From Viscum album (taxonomy: Eukaryota; Streptophyta; Magnoliopsida; Santalales; Viscaceae): a DNA stretch of 64,000 bases. The translations under genes and the position numbers were made by a program. Positions within the stretch are counted from its first letter, which is position 1. Every line of letters starts with the position of its first letter. Shown here piece by piece: positions 39,701 to 49,461 of the stretch. The stretch is taken from NCBI GenBank assembly GCA_963277665.1, contig OY728121.1:1654204062-1654268061 (forward strand). Direction: 5' to 3'. Below the pieces are notes generated by a model. The model was not told where the DNA came from, searched no databases, and saw only the letters and a program-made list of their open reading frames with translations.

Positions 39701-40387
39701 TGTTACATGTGTTATGCGATGATGTATGTTTTATGATTATGTGGCACACATAAGAAAGGATTCATTATAAGATGGGTGGGACCTATATCTCCCTCCAATG
39801 CATTGGGTAATGATTTTATATCTCATGAGATAGACATGGCTGGAACAGAAGGTTATTTCGGTTCAGTGATACAGGACTGAAACGAGGAGTGAACTCGGTT
39901 CAGAAAGGGACTTTGTCCACTAAGATAGTCTTGGCAATGAGTAATGACTAACAAGAAATGATTTTCCATGATTATGTGTGCATGCCACAAAGTTTCAAGT
40001 TTTATGTTATGGGGATCTCATTTTCACTTCTATGATTTATTCCATGTTAAGATATTATGATCTCTTTTGCAGGTTTTGATTTTCAAAAAGATATGATATG
40101 ATTTTTATTTCCTTTATTTGCCCTTGCTGAGCATTTGAGCTCACCCTTTTATGTTTTCTTTTCCCCAGGTCAGGAAGATGGATATTAAGTAGAATATGCT
40201 AAAAGGGACCCTAGATATGATGAAATAAATGGGAGACACTGTAGAAGATTTATGAACCAGTTGTTTATGTTTCCCAGTTTCTAAAGACACTATACCTATA
40301 CGGTCCTTTGTGGTTTTGTCATATGTTGTAATAAGTGTGCTTCAATTTTGAAGTATTAACAATGTATGTAAAGTGTGGGTCGTTATA
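36797..40387 (+). mobile_element. 3' LTR of the level-3 element
   Basis: 3,591 bp, the same length as the 5' LTR and aligned to it without gaps; 28 substitutions counted by hand. It keeps the TATA box (38,224-38,231), the duplicated CGTACG motifs (about 38,572-38,610 and 38,757-38,796) and all candidate splice sites. Followed by the GTTTG target copy at 40,388-40,392. Confidence 0.95.
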
Positions 40388-40699
40388 GTTTGTGTCGGTG
40401 AGGTGGACCTTTCAAAGTGAGTTTCAGAGTTTTTGGGGTTCTGTGCCCAAAGATGGCTGACCCAAGGAGCTTTAATTTAATAATAAAAAATTATTATTAA
40501 AGTTGCGACAGACGTGGCTTGCGAGCCGGACATCCGATTGGTGTGCTGTCAGAGGCACGGTGGCCTCGGAGCTAAAACGGTCCTTCCAAAGTCGTTTCAG
40601 AACCTTTGTGTGTTGGTTTCATTGCTCTGTGCCACGAAACGCTTAATGTGACTAATTAATTGTCTATTTATTTAATTAATTAATTATTGCATCAGATCT

Positions 40700-41600
40700 A
40701 ACTCCTGCTTGGGATGTCCAATTGACGCGCCGTCAGTGGAAGCGTGACCCTAGTCCTCGTGCGGAATTTTTTATATACTTTCCGAAGCGTTCGGGTTGAA
40801 GACAAGGTGCGGGCCCCACAGGTCCTAGTTCGCACATTTTACGGTGAAACGCCACTTTTTCACCCAATATCCATTTGGGGTGTTTGAGTACTCGTTTCAG
40901 AGTGTTTTTTTGAGGGGATTATGATGGTGCTATCTGCTAACCTAAATTTGGGCCTGAGACGAGGGCCCCACGAGGCGGCTTTCAGACGTGTGTTGTGTTT
41001 TTACGATTTATGCTACATAAGTCCATTCAGGGCAAACGAATAGCCTATCCCGCGTGGTTATCTGCAAGGAATGTGATGGTACGATCTGTGTGACATGTTT
41101 CGGGGTAGAGGTGCGGGCCCCATGGGGCCCCGTTGGCTTATAACGCGGGGATTTACAGCATTTGCATCTAGAGTCTGTTTTAGGCACTGTCAGTGGTGTT
41201 GTGACCCTGGCATCGAGGAGAAGTTGACTGGGGTGGTTTCATTCGTTGAATCTAGAGTTGATTCATGGGACCCATGGGCTATCTTTTAAGCTGTGGGCAT
41301 CGTTTTGTGACTTTTTCACCGGATGTCTATTCGGGGTGAATGGGTATTCATTTCGGAATGTTTTTTCGAGAGAATCACGATGGCACAGTTAGCTCGACCT
41401 CTTTCGGGACCGAGGTGCGGGCCCCCTGAGATGTCGTATGGGCATAAAGCGGTGTTGAATAACTTTTCCACCAGGAGCCTGTTTCCAGTGAGTAAGTAGT
41501 CTATCTCATGTGTTTTTTTTCGAGGATTACAGTGGTGTAATCTTTTTGGGCATGCAGAGCCTCTTTCGAGATCTCATTAAACGTGGAAACATGAACGGGC
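40700..41600 (+). repeat. 152 bp tandem array in the level-2 5' LTR
   Basis: A GGGCCCC-type landmark recurs at 40,811, 40,963, 41,115, 41,268 (as GGGACCC) and 41,419, spacing 152, 152, 153 and 151 bp. A second landmark, TTTTTTCGAGGGGATTACGATGG and variants, keeps the same register. The third unit holds the perfect palindrome GGGCCCCATGGGGCCC. The array is mirrored in the 3' LTR. Confidence 0.8.
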
Positions 41601-41704
41601 ATTGGTCAGAAGTTCTTTTGATGCACTCTGAACCTGCACACGATAGCGGTGCTAGTGACACCCAGTGATGGCACGGGCAATGTTTAGTTATGGAACCAGT
41701 TACG

Positions 41705-42152
41705 GGATTACCCTCCAGCGAGGATGGGTAGTGGGTTACCAGTTTACCTCTTATATTTTTCTCTCCAGTGAGGTTGGGTAGTAGGTTACCTGATGACCTC
41801 TTAGGGATTACCCTCTAGTGAGGCTGGGTAGTGGGTTACCTGTTGACTTTAGGGTTTACCCTTCAGCGGGGCTGGGTAGTGGGTTACCTGAAAATATCTT
41901 GTAGTTTACCCTCCAGCGGGGCTGGGTAGTGGGTTACCTGACTACCTTTTGTGGTTTACCCTCCAGCGGGGCTGGGCAGTGGGTTACCTAACAATATTTT
42001 GTGGTTTACACTCTAGAGCGGCTGGGCAGTGGGTTACCTAACAATCTCTTGTGGTTTACCCTCCAGCAGGGCTGGGTAGTGGGTTACCTTATGACCTCTT
42101 GTGGTTTACCCTCCGTGGGGGCTGGGCAGTGGGTTACCCGATGACGTATTTC
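41705..42152 (+). repeat. 50 bp minisatellite, nine units, level-2 5' LTR
   Basis: Each unit has TTTACCCTCCAGCGGGGCTG followed by GGCAGTGGGTTACC and a variable AT-rich spacer ending in TTGTGG or TTAGGG. I count nine units. The first three differ as a group from the later ones. Confidence 0.9.
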
Positions 42153-43129
42153 AGACTCAGTCCTTTCTATGAGACTGGTTAGTAACTTTTCTCCGTGTTT
42201 ACTAGAGCAGGACCTTGGTTGTACGATTCAGTGATGAGGCAGGTGTGGTGTGCGGGATTGATGGGCATCAGTGATGGATACCCTTAGAACTGTTGGAAAT
42301 TTCTCTTAGGCTGAGCTTGGAGGCAGATATCCCCTTAGACACTCCCTCAGGTTTCCTTTTGAGCATATATATGTACACCCTAATTTTTTCCACTTCTTTG
42401 GTTTAGTTACTCTCCTTCTAGGAGGGGTGATGACGCACGGGTTATGCCACGTGATTTCCCTGTCTATCTTCTCTTGGATTGTGCGAGTCTACTTCTTTCC
42501 TTTGGTTGGGTTGAGCTACACTCTCTCTTTTGTATTCTTGCATTGTTCTTTTTTATGTATATTGATCACTATTTTAGTACCTCCTTTGTTGCTACCTTGA
42601 GATTTCGGGGCATCCTACTGAGTATCTTTATACTCACCCCTGCTTGGGCTTTTCCCGCACTTAGTGTGCCCTTGAAGACGACGAACATGTCGATCGAGAC
42701 TGCGGTGGAGCGTAAAGGACACAGGAGCTTGGGCCACATTAAATGGTCACAGTAGTACTTTCAGACGAGAGACTCACCAGCGGTTTACTTTCGTTTTACC
42801 TTTTTCCACGTTGTGGCACCTTTCTGGTTGGGTGCATGTTTTTCCCCTTTTTCTATTCAATTTATCTGTCAGTACATTTCAGAACTTTACTTGTACTAGT
42901 TAGAGGTTGATGCATGTATGTTGGTTTCCATTTTTGTAGCAGTTTTGTATCTTGATTTCTTTTCTCTGCACTTTTTCATTGAGTTATTGCATGTGTGCGT
43001 ACAGTTTCATAGGAGAAGGCCTCCCCTAGTTTGTTCAGCCTTCGTCGCTAGTCTCCAGCCCCTGGCCTATGGAGGTGGGCTTGGGCTAGTTGCGGCTCGA
43101 ACCCCGGTACGGGTCAGGTGGTGAAAAAT

Positions 43130-43140
43130 TGGTATCAGAG
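43130..43140 (+). other. primer-binding site of the level-2 element
   Basis: TGGTATCAGAG, three bases after the 5' LTR end, complementary to the tRNA-Met 3' end. This confirms plus orientation and fixes the 5' LTR boundary. Confidence 0.9.
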
Positions 43141-43329
43141 AGGTTAATTCCTTGGGGTGTTGTTCGGATGTCCCTAAAAAGGAATTGGTTGAGTTTTGGG
43201 GCAACCGTGTCAACGTGTCTTGAGAGCGGCTCTCAGTCCAGGGAGTCCAGTGATGGTGCGATGACCGACATATCCATTCACCAGGACCCTGATAACCTGA
43301 TTGTCCACTCGGCACATTGAGACACTTGT

Positions 43330-44310
43330 GTTGCAATTAATTTGGTCATGAATCATATAGGATTTAGTCTTGGACTATCCTTCTTGAGTCAGTTCCCCAT
43401 CATTGTTGATATGTATATGGTCATTTGGTCACAGTACTCCTTGATTGGATTTAGTATATATCCATGATGATAGCAAGCCAGGATACTAGCTATAGTTCGT
43501 GATGACGATTTCGTGAGCGACGAGGCCTCAGTTTGAGATCCATCATACGATTACCCTTTCTCTAGGAGGACAGGCAGTAGCACCTCCACCTGTGGAGTAG
43601 CAGATAGTACTGGTAGTGAGGGTCGATGATGAGCACGGTCTGGGAATTCTACGTGAGTTATAGCACCAGAGACCGTAGAGGTTCCACGGTGAGCCATACC
43701 CTCAAATAGTGAAGGGTTGGCTAGAGTCGGTGGTTTGCCTCTTCAGGCTTATTCAAACACTGATTGGTTAGATGGTGGCTTTGATAGCCAGTATTTTTCC
43801 AGCAAGCAGTTTTTCATGGTAGATTCAGGGTTACTAGAATACACGATGAGTCAGTACTCGCATGGGATGACATCTATCAACTGTTTCTTGAGGAGTACTA
43901 CCTCTCCTGCTTATGCTTTTTACGATTTCGAGAGCTTCTAGAGCTTCAGCGGGGAGTGATAGAAGTGTCAGAGTATGAAAATGGGTTCACAGACCTTACT
44001 CGGTACTCTTTGGACGTGGTCCATGATGGAAACTTCCGAGCAGAGAAGTTTGAAGAAGATATCTGTAAAGGATATTCATATCAACATAGTGCCCTTATGC
44101 ATCCTCACCCATATTGGGGTGCTGGAGCAGGCACTGGTGACAGAGAAATTTCGGGCATAGGGACGTCGATTGGCAGGGCCTCGACGCTGAGGTCTCCCCA
44201 TGTTGAGACTCATGCACAAGTATGGGGACATAGTAGAGCACTGAGATAGGCCAGGGAGGCCTAGTGTTATGTTTGTGATGTGCGAGGTCACGTGGCATGA
44301 GACTTTTCGA
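43330..44310 (+). pseudogene. gag remnant of the level-2 element
   Basis: Located between the primer site and the pol fragments, where gag belongs. The only clear domain is a zinc knuckle at 44,265-44,306: C-Y-V-C-D-V-R-G-H-V-A, then an in-frame stop, D, and F where the last cysteine should be. The rest has many stops and shifts, with frames no longer than about 97 codons. Not functional. Confidence 0.6.
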
Positions 44311-44883
44311 CCAAATGTGCTGAGTTTTTTCAGATAGATGGTAGATTCACCGCCATGATAGAGGCAGTGTCATGATCAAAGAACTCCCAGGTGAGGACAG
44401 GGTGTTCCCTAGGGAGGCGGTGTTAGAAAAAAAGCAGGAAGAACTATCGTTGGCGGACGACATTTCTAGGTCCTTCCACCACCACTAGGAAGCCCATGTC
44501 TGGCTGAGGGAGTTGATAGACGGGGCCGCGGGTGGCTGTGTGCAATGGATGTCTACAATCCTGCAACATAGGAGATGATAAAAGGTACGCTCTATGTCTT
44601 TTTCTACTTTTCTCAGTAGAACTTGTTAGACACTATGTGAGGTACTCTTTTGTCCTAAATCCTTGTTCGAGGGGTTACTGAGGGTGACATAAGGCATCGG
44701 TGTAACCCTATGTTGGTGTTGTCCGACGTAGCTTTGAATGCACACGAAAGAGGGTTCTTCTCCCACTAAGACACATTTTTGTGTTGTGATCGAAACCAAT
44801 AGGGAGAGTTAGTACCTCCCAAAGTGGATAGTATTGAGGTGCGGTGTACGAGTCCCTCTGAAATGTGAATTCATGTCGGGGTT

Positions 44884-45000
44884 TTGCAGTGGAGTGTCAG
44901 AGAAGGTTCTAGATTTTTCAGCGGTATTTTTCTACATGACCTACCATTTCCTGAGGTGCCACTAGTGGGCTTGGAAGAGTGCCTGTTTTGGGGATTACTC
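44884..45000 (+). pseudogene. protease-RT linker remnant of the level-2 element
   Basis: One short frame reads FFSGIFLHDLPFPEVPL, resembling the conserved gypsy linker between protease and reverse transcriptase ([12 protein letters not shown] type, residues about 538-550 of the level-3 protein). The reverse transcriptase that should follow is missing: RNase H sequence begins only about 150 bp later. Confidence 0.5.
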
Positions 45001-45116
45001 TCCTTCCAAGAGGGGAAAATACACGTGAGGTATGCCACGTGCTTTCTGTGCCTAGCCACTGATGGTTGGATGAGTTTTCTCACCTACCCTGTTCGTTGGT
45101 ACATTGCGTGATAAAT

Positions 45117-45400
45117 GTAAATCTTGATACTGTTATCAAGTACAGGTCGAGTTTATGGACACCCCATGAACATAATTACGTGATTCACTATGTGGTGCAG
45201 GTGGTGGTAGTCCTTGCGCTGAGAATGTGGACATGCTATCTTCTAGGAGAGAGCTTTGTGGTTTGCTCAGCCAACCAGTTTCTCAGGTGCGTCCCCACCC
45301 AGAGAGACTTGAACCTGAGATGACGGTGTTGGCTGGAGTTTTTGCAGGAGGGTATAGCTTTTCTGTAGTTGATGGTGCTGAAACCTTCTCTTGTTGAGCG
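45117..45400 (+). pseudogene. RNase H remnant of the level-2 element
   Basis: The translation HEHNYVIH, LALRMWTCYLLGE, FLRCVPTQRDLNLR, then after a stop WLEFLQEG, lines up with [41 protein letters not shown] of the level-3 polyprotein. Catalytic positions are lost: the DLELAAV glutamate is changed and the TDH aspartate is replaced. Non-functional fragment. Confidence 0.8.
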
Positions 45401-45554
45401 TGTAAGAGAGTCTTGGTTGTGATGCACCAACTGTGAAAACTTGTGTGACCATATATCCTTGGGTGTTTCACCAGAAGGTTATTCTAAAAGAGGGAATCAC
45501 GAGACCATTTTCTAGGAACAAATCATGATTTCGGTCGCAACGTGGAAAGTAGAT

Positions 45555-45830
45555 ATTCGGCCGGGGAATTCCCCCCGAGTTTCTTTGGGCCGTTCCGGAA
45601 TCATGCAAGTGGTTGAGAGGTTGCCTACCATCTTGCCCTACCCTCCCAATAGTAGAAGTAGGCACATGATGTCTTCCATGTGTCCCTGCTGATGAAGTGC
45701 GTGCGTATTCCTACGCATGTCCTTGAGAGAAGCATACCTTATAAGTACAGACCATCCCTTTGGTTAGCGTGTTGTGTTAGAATGGTGTTGTGCAAGTTTT
45801 CTTGGGCGCGGGAGAGCTAGCTGTGAGCTC
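45555..45830 (+). pseudogene. integrase C-terminus and chromodomain-tail remnant of the level-2 element
   Basis: It reads FFGPF, then [21 protein letters not shown] and THVLE, matching the [24 protein letters not shown] and SHVL blocks of level 3, followed by a TIPLVSVL-like chromodomain stretch. The integrase HHCC finger and catalytic core are absent upstream. This places the level-2 element in the same broad chromovirus group (inference). Confidence 0.75.
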
Positions 45831-46562
45831 TGTATCTTCATTTTTTTTTCTTATTTTTCCTTTTCGGGGATGAAAATCTTAAATGATGGAATGATGTAAG
45901 AACCCAGGTTTTGGGACTCTGTCACTTTGAAAATTTTCTTGATGTCATTCCAGAACAGGGCGTTCAAACGGCGTGCAATTACGAGGCCCGGTGTGCCCTG
46001 AATTAATTATATAAAAATGTTAAGTGTTTTTATATTACACATGCATGGATAACTAAAAAAATAAGATATCTCTTAGTCGGTCGATCGGATCGGAAATCTG
46101 AGACCACGCTTGGGTCTGGAACGTGGTGTTTACCCTAGGTGTGACATAAAATGAATCGACATGGGACGTTCGGACCCCCCGCTCGTTGGCGGTGTGTTAA
46201 ATGGATAATTAAATTATCAAATTTTTCATTTGATAGATCAAATCTTAATAACTCCTAAATGGTATCTCGGATCGAAAATATGAGGGCATGGTTGCGTCCA
46301 GAGCATGTCGTTTACCCTAGGCAGGGTGTAAAAGTTGCGGGCGTGGGCCTACAGTGAGAGATGTCACCCAGGGGAAGAATCGTCATTTTAAATTAATGAC
46401 TTAGTGATTTTTATCATTGGAATTCTTTTCAAATTACATTCTAACGAATCCTCAGAATGGAAATCCGAGACTTCCGTTTAGTTCGAAATGGGGCTTCTTG
46501 CCTAGGCACGATATAAAGTGAGAGGGTGCGGTGAATTCAGATCCCGCGCTAAGTGGAATCTC

Positions 46563-46570
46563 TATAAATA
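46563..46570 (+). promoter_or_regulatory. TATA box of the level-2 3' LTR
   Basis: TATAAATA, identical to the 5' LTR box, followed by a CT-rich leader at about 46,605-46,652. Confidence 0.55.
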
Positions 46571-46604
46571 GAGTTAACTGTTTAGGGTTAAAAACCCTAA
46601 TTCA

Positions 46605-46652
46605 CTCTCTCTCCCTCTCTCTCTCTAACACCCAATCTCTCTCTCTCTCTCT
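46605..46652. repeat. (CT)n microsatellite
   Basis: Interrupted CT runs downstream of the TATA box, replacing the (CA)n of the 5' LTR copy. Confidence 0.85.
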
Positions 46653-47690
46653 ATCTGTTCTTTGTCGTTCTTCTTCGGACCAAGGAGCGACCACCGCCGG
46701 AACTTCGACGGATAGAAGTACGATCGCAGTGGACGCATCGCTAGTGGCAAACAGGAGGATCGAGGTAGGATTCTTGTGAAATTTTTCACCTTCATTATTT
46801 TGTTAATTTTTTTTCATCAAATTTGTCATTTAAAATTTGATAATTTTGGAATTGGGACGATGGCCAAACGAACATGGCCATCGTCAGAGCCCTGTTCTAC
46901 ATCTCATTCTTGGGCATTCTTCGTCCCGATTTTCAAACACGCCAAACCATGACGGGTCAACGGGCGAGGGCGGCGTTGTGAAGCTCCAGCCCCGAGGATC
47001 CCGAAACCGGTATCGGATAATTTTTTATGGCCACCAAAGGGGTCGTGGGGACTGGCCGAAGGTTAGGCTCCGACGAAGGGCGACGGCCGGAGGGCGAGCC
47101 GGTGGCGGCGGAGCACAACAGTGTGAGCAGGGAGCCGGGGTGGTGCGGTCGAGCGGCCGGTGGTCGGTCGGAGGTCGAGCCAGAGGCGGCGGAGCACAGA
47201 AGTTAGAGTGGGGGGGCACCAGGATGGTGCAGTCGAGTGACATCATGCGGCGAGCCGAAGGCAGCGACGGAGCCAGGCTGGCGCTTCAGCGGAGCAGGCA
47301 AGAGACCAGGCGGCGCAGGGCCTCAGCAGGAGCCGTGGGCTTCAGCGAAGTTAGCAGCGAGCATGGGGCGTGGGTGGCCTGTCCTGTCGTGGTTGGTGGA
47401 GAACCCCGAGGCACAGACCTCGGGGTGCATCATTGACAAGAACCCACGCTTCGCGGGTCTTGTTGGCGCGACGCGGAGACAGGCCAAAGGCCGGTCTACT
47501 GGAGAAAAACCAGACCCGAGGCGGGTCCGGTGTGGCTGGAGCGGGTCGCGGCGATTCAGGCCGGAACTGCGGCTGGGCCACGGGCCGACGGTTTGGTCCC
47601 GGCCGGCCGGGGTGAATTGGCCTGGTTGGGCCCTCTTACATTTGGGGGCGTATCTTCTAAACAGCACGTCTGTTTGATGTGTTGTCTATG

Positions 47691-47710
47691 GCTGCATGTT
47701 CGTGTCGGCA
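47691..47710 (+). other. empty site matching the level-3 insertion point
   Basis: GCTGCATGTTCGTGTCGGCA reads straight across the point where the 5' LTR has GCTGCGGGTTTG, the level-3 element, a second GTTTG and TGTCGGTG. It proves that level 3 inserted into a pre-existing level-2 LTR. Confidence 0.9.
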
Positions 47711-48009
47711 AGATAGACCTTTCAAAGTGAGTTTCGGTGTTTTTGGGGTTCTGTGCCCGAAGATGGGTGACCCGAGGATATTTAATTTAATAATAATAAA
47801 TTATTATTCAAGTTGCGACGGACGTGGCTTGCGCGCCGGACTTCCGTTTGATGTGCCGTCAGAGGCGCGGTGGCCTCGGAGCTAAGACGGTCCTTCTAAA
47901 GTTTGTTCAGAACCTTTTACGGTTGGTTTCATTGCTCAGTGGCATGAAACGCTTAATGTGAATAATTAATTAATTAATTATTTATTTAATTAATTGTTGT
48001 GTCAGACAT

Positions 48010-48900
48010 AACTCCTACTTGGGATGTCCGATTGACGCGCCATCAGCGGTACAGTGACCCCAGTCCTCGTGCGGACTTTTTGAGATGCTTTCCGAAGCGT
48101 TCGAGTTGGAGACAAGGTGTGGGCCCCACAGGGCCTAGTTCGCACGTTTTACGGTGATACGCCACTTTTTCACCTGACATCCATTTGGGATGTTTGAGTA
48201 CTCATTTCTAAGTGTTTTTTCGAGGGGATTGCGATGGTGTAATCTGCCCGCCTAAATTCGAGCCAAAGGAATGGGCCCCACGAGACGGCTTTCGGACGTG
48301 GGCTGCATTTTTACTACTTATGATACATAAGACCATTCATGGAAAATGAATAGCCTATACCATGTGTTTATCTGCAAGGAACGCAATGGTATGATCTGTG
48401 TGACATGTTTCGGGGTTGAGGTGTGCGCCCCACAGGGCCCCGTTGGCTTATAACGTGGGGAGTTGCAACTTATGCATCCGAAGTCCGTTTCAGGCGCCGT
48501 TAGTGGTGTTGTGACCCTGGAATCAATACAAAGTTGACTGGGGTGGTTTCAGGCATTGAATCCGGAGTTGAGGAGTGGGGCCCATGGGCCGTCTTTTAAG
48601 CTGTGAGCAGCGTTTTGCGTCTTTTTCTCCCGACGTCCACTCGGGGTGAATGGGTAGTCGTTTTGGCATGTTTTTTCAAGATCATCGCAATGGTACAGTT
48701 CTCCTAACCTCTTTTGGGACCAAGGTGTGGGCCCCATGAGATGTCGTATGGTCATAAAGCGATGTTGAATAACTTTTCCACCGGGAGCCTGTTTCCATTG
48801 AGTAAGTTGTCAATCACGAATATTTTTTCACAAGGATTATAGTGGTGTAATCTGTTTGGGCGTGCGGAGTCTCTTTCGAGATCTCATTAAATGTGGAAAC
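48010..48900 (+). repeat. 152 bp tandem array in the level-2 3' LTR
   Basis: GGGCCCC-type landmarks at 48,121, 48,273, 48,425, 48,578 and 48,729, spacing 152, 152, 153 and 151 bp, the same as the 5' LTR array, so it existed before insertion. Confidence 0.8.
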
Positions 48901-49013
48901 ATGAATCGGCATTTCTCGGAGGTTCCTTTGACGCACTTCGAACCTGTGCATGGTAGTGGTGCTAGTGAAACCCAGTGATGGCATGGGCGGTGTAGAGTTA
49001 TGGGACCAGTTCT

Positions 49014-49461
49014 AGGATTACCCTCCAGCGAGGCTGGGTAGTGGGTTACCCGTTGACCTCTTAGGGTTTACCCTCTAGCGAGGCTGGGTAGTGGGTTGCC
49101 CGTTGTCCTCTTAGGGCTTACCCTCCAATGAGGCTGAGTAGTGGGTTACATGTTGACTTTAGGTTTTACCCTCCAGCAGGGTTGGGTAGTGGGTTACGTG
49201 ACAATCTCTTGTAGTTTACCCTCCATCGGGGCTGGGCAGTGGGTTACCTAACTACCTTTTGTGGTTTACCCTCCAGCAAGGCTGGGCACTAGGTTACCTG
49301 AAAATATTTTGTGGTTTACACTCTAGCGGGGCTGGGCAGTGGGTTACCTAACAATCTCTTGTGGTTTACCCTCCAGCGGGGCTGGGTAGTGGATTACCCA
49401 ATGACCTCTTGTGGTTTACCCTCCAGCGAGGTTGTGCAGTGGGTTACCCGATGACATATTT
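49014..49461 (+). repeat. 50 bp minisatellite, nine units, level-2 3' LTR
   Basis: Nine units of the same 50 bp repeat as at 41,705-42,152. Unit-by-unit correspondence is visible; unit 7 shares the TTTACACTCTAG variant in both LTRs. No copy-number change since insertion. Confidence 0.9.

Larger units (their letters stand above)
28463..40387 (+). mobile_element. level-3 Ty3/gypsy chromovirus-type retrotransposon, apparently complete
   Basis: An 11,925 bp element with two 3,591 bp LTRs, tRNA-Met primer site, one long gag-pol frame, polypurine tract and perfect 5 bp target duplications. Domain order (protease, RT, RNase H, integrase) makes it Ty3/gypsy. The C-terminal chromodomain-like tail, single gag-pol frame and long LTRs fit the plant Tekay/Del chromovirus lineage, which is my inference from family knowledge. 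By hand, the LTRs differ at 28 sites with no gap (0.8%). With a commonly assumed plant rate of 1.3e-8 per site per year this is roughly 0.3 million years; a slower clock would make it older. I see no disabling lesion, so it may be autonomous. Confidence 0.93.
40393..43126 (+). mobile_element. 5' LTR of the level-2 element, part 2
   Basis: Continues the interrupted LTR and matches 47,704-50,442. It carries a 152 bp tandem array, a 50 bp tandem array and an AT/pyrimidine-rich 3' third with chance frames. Ends near GGTGGTGAAA, the counterpart of GGTCGTGACA in the 3' copy. Confidence 0.88.

Noticed and set aside
42444..42755. Open frame in the level-2 5' LTR with a counterpart ending at the same place in the 3' LTR (49,601-50,071)
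   Set aside because: The protein differs at roughly a third of residues while the DNA differs much less, and indels are scattered, so changes look neutral. No domain; hydrophobic content comes from a T-rich strand.
46837..47677. Overlapping 199- and 146-codon frames in GC-rich LTR DNA (and relatives at 27,700-28,600)
   Set aside because: Low-complexity Gly/Arg-rich translations on both strands of a GC-rich block; frame not kept between the two LTR copies. Open because stop codons are rare in GC-rich DNA.
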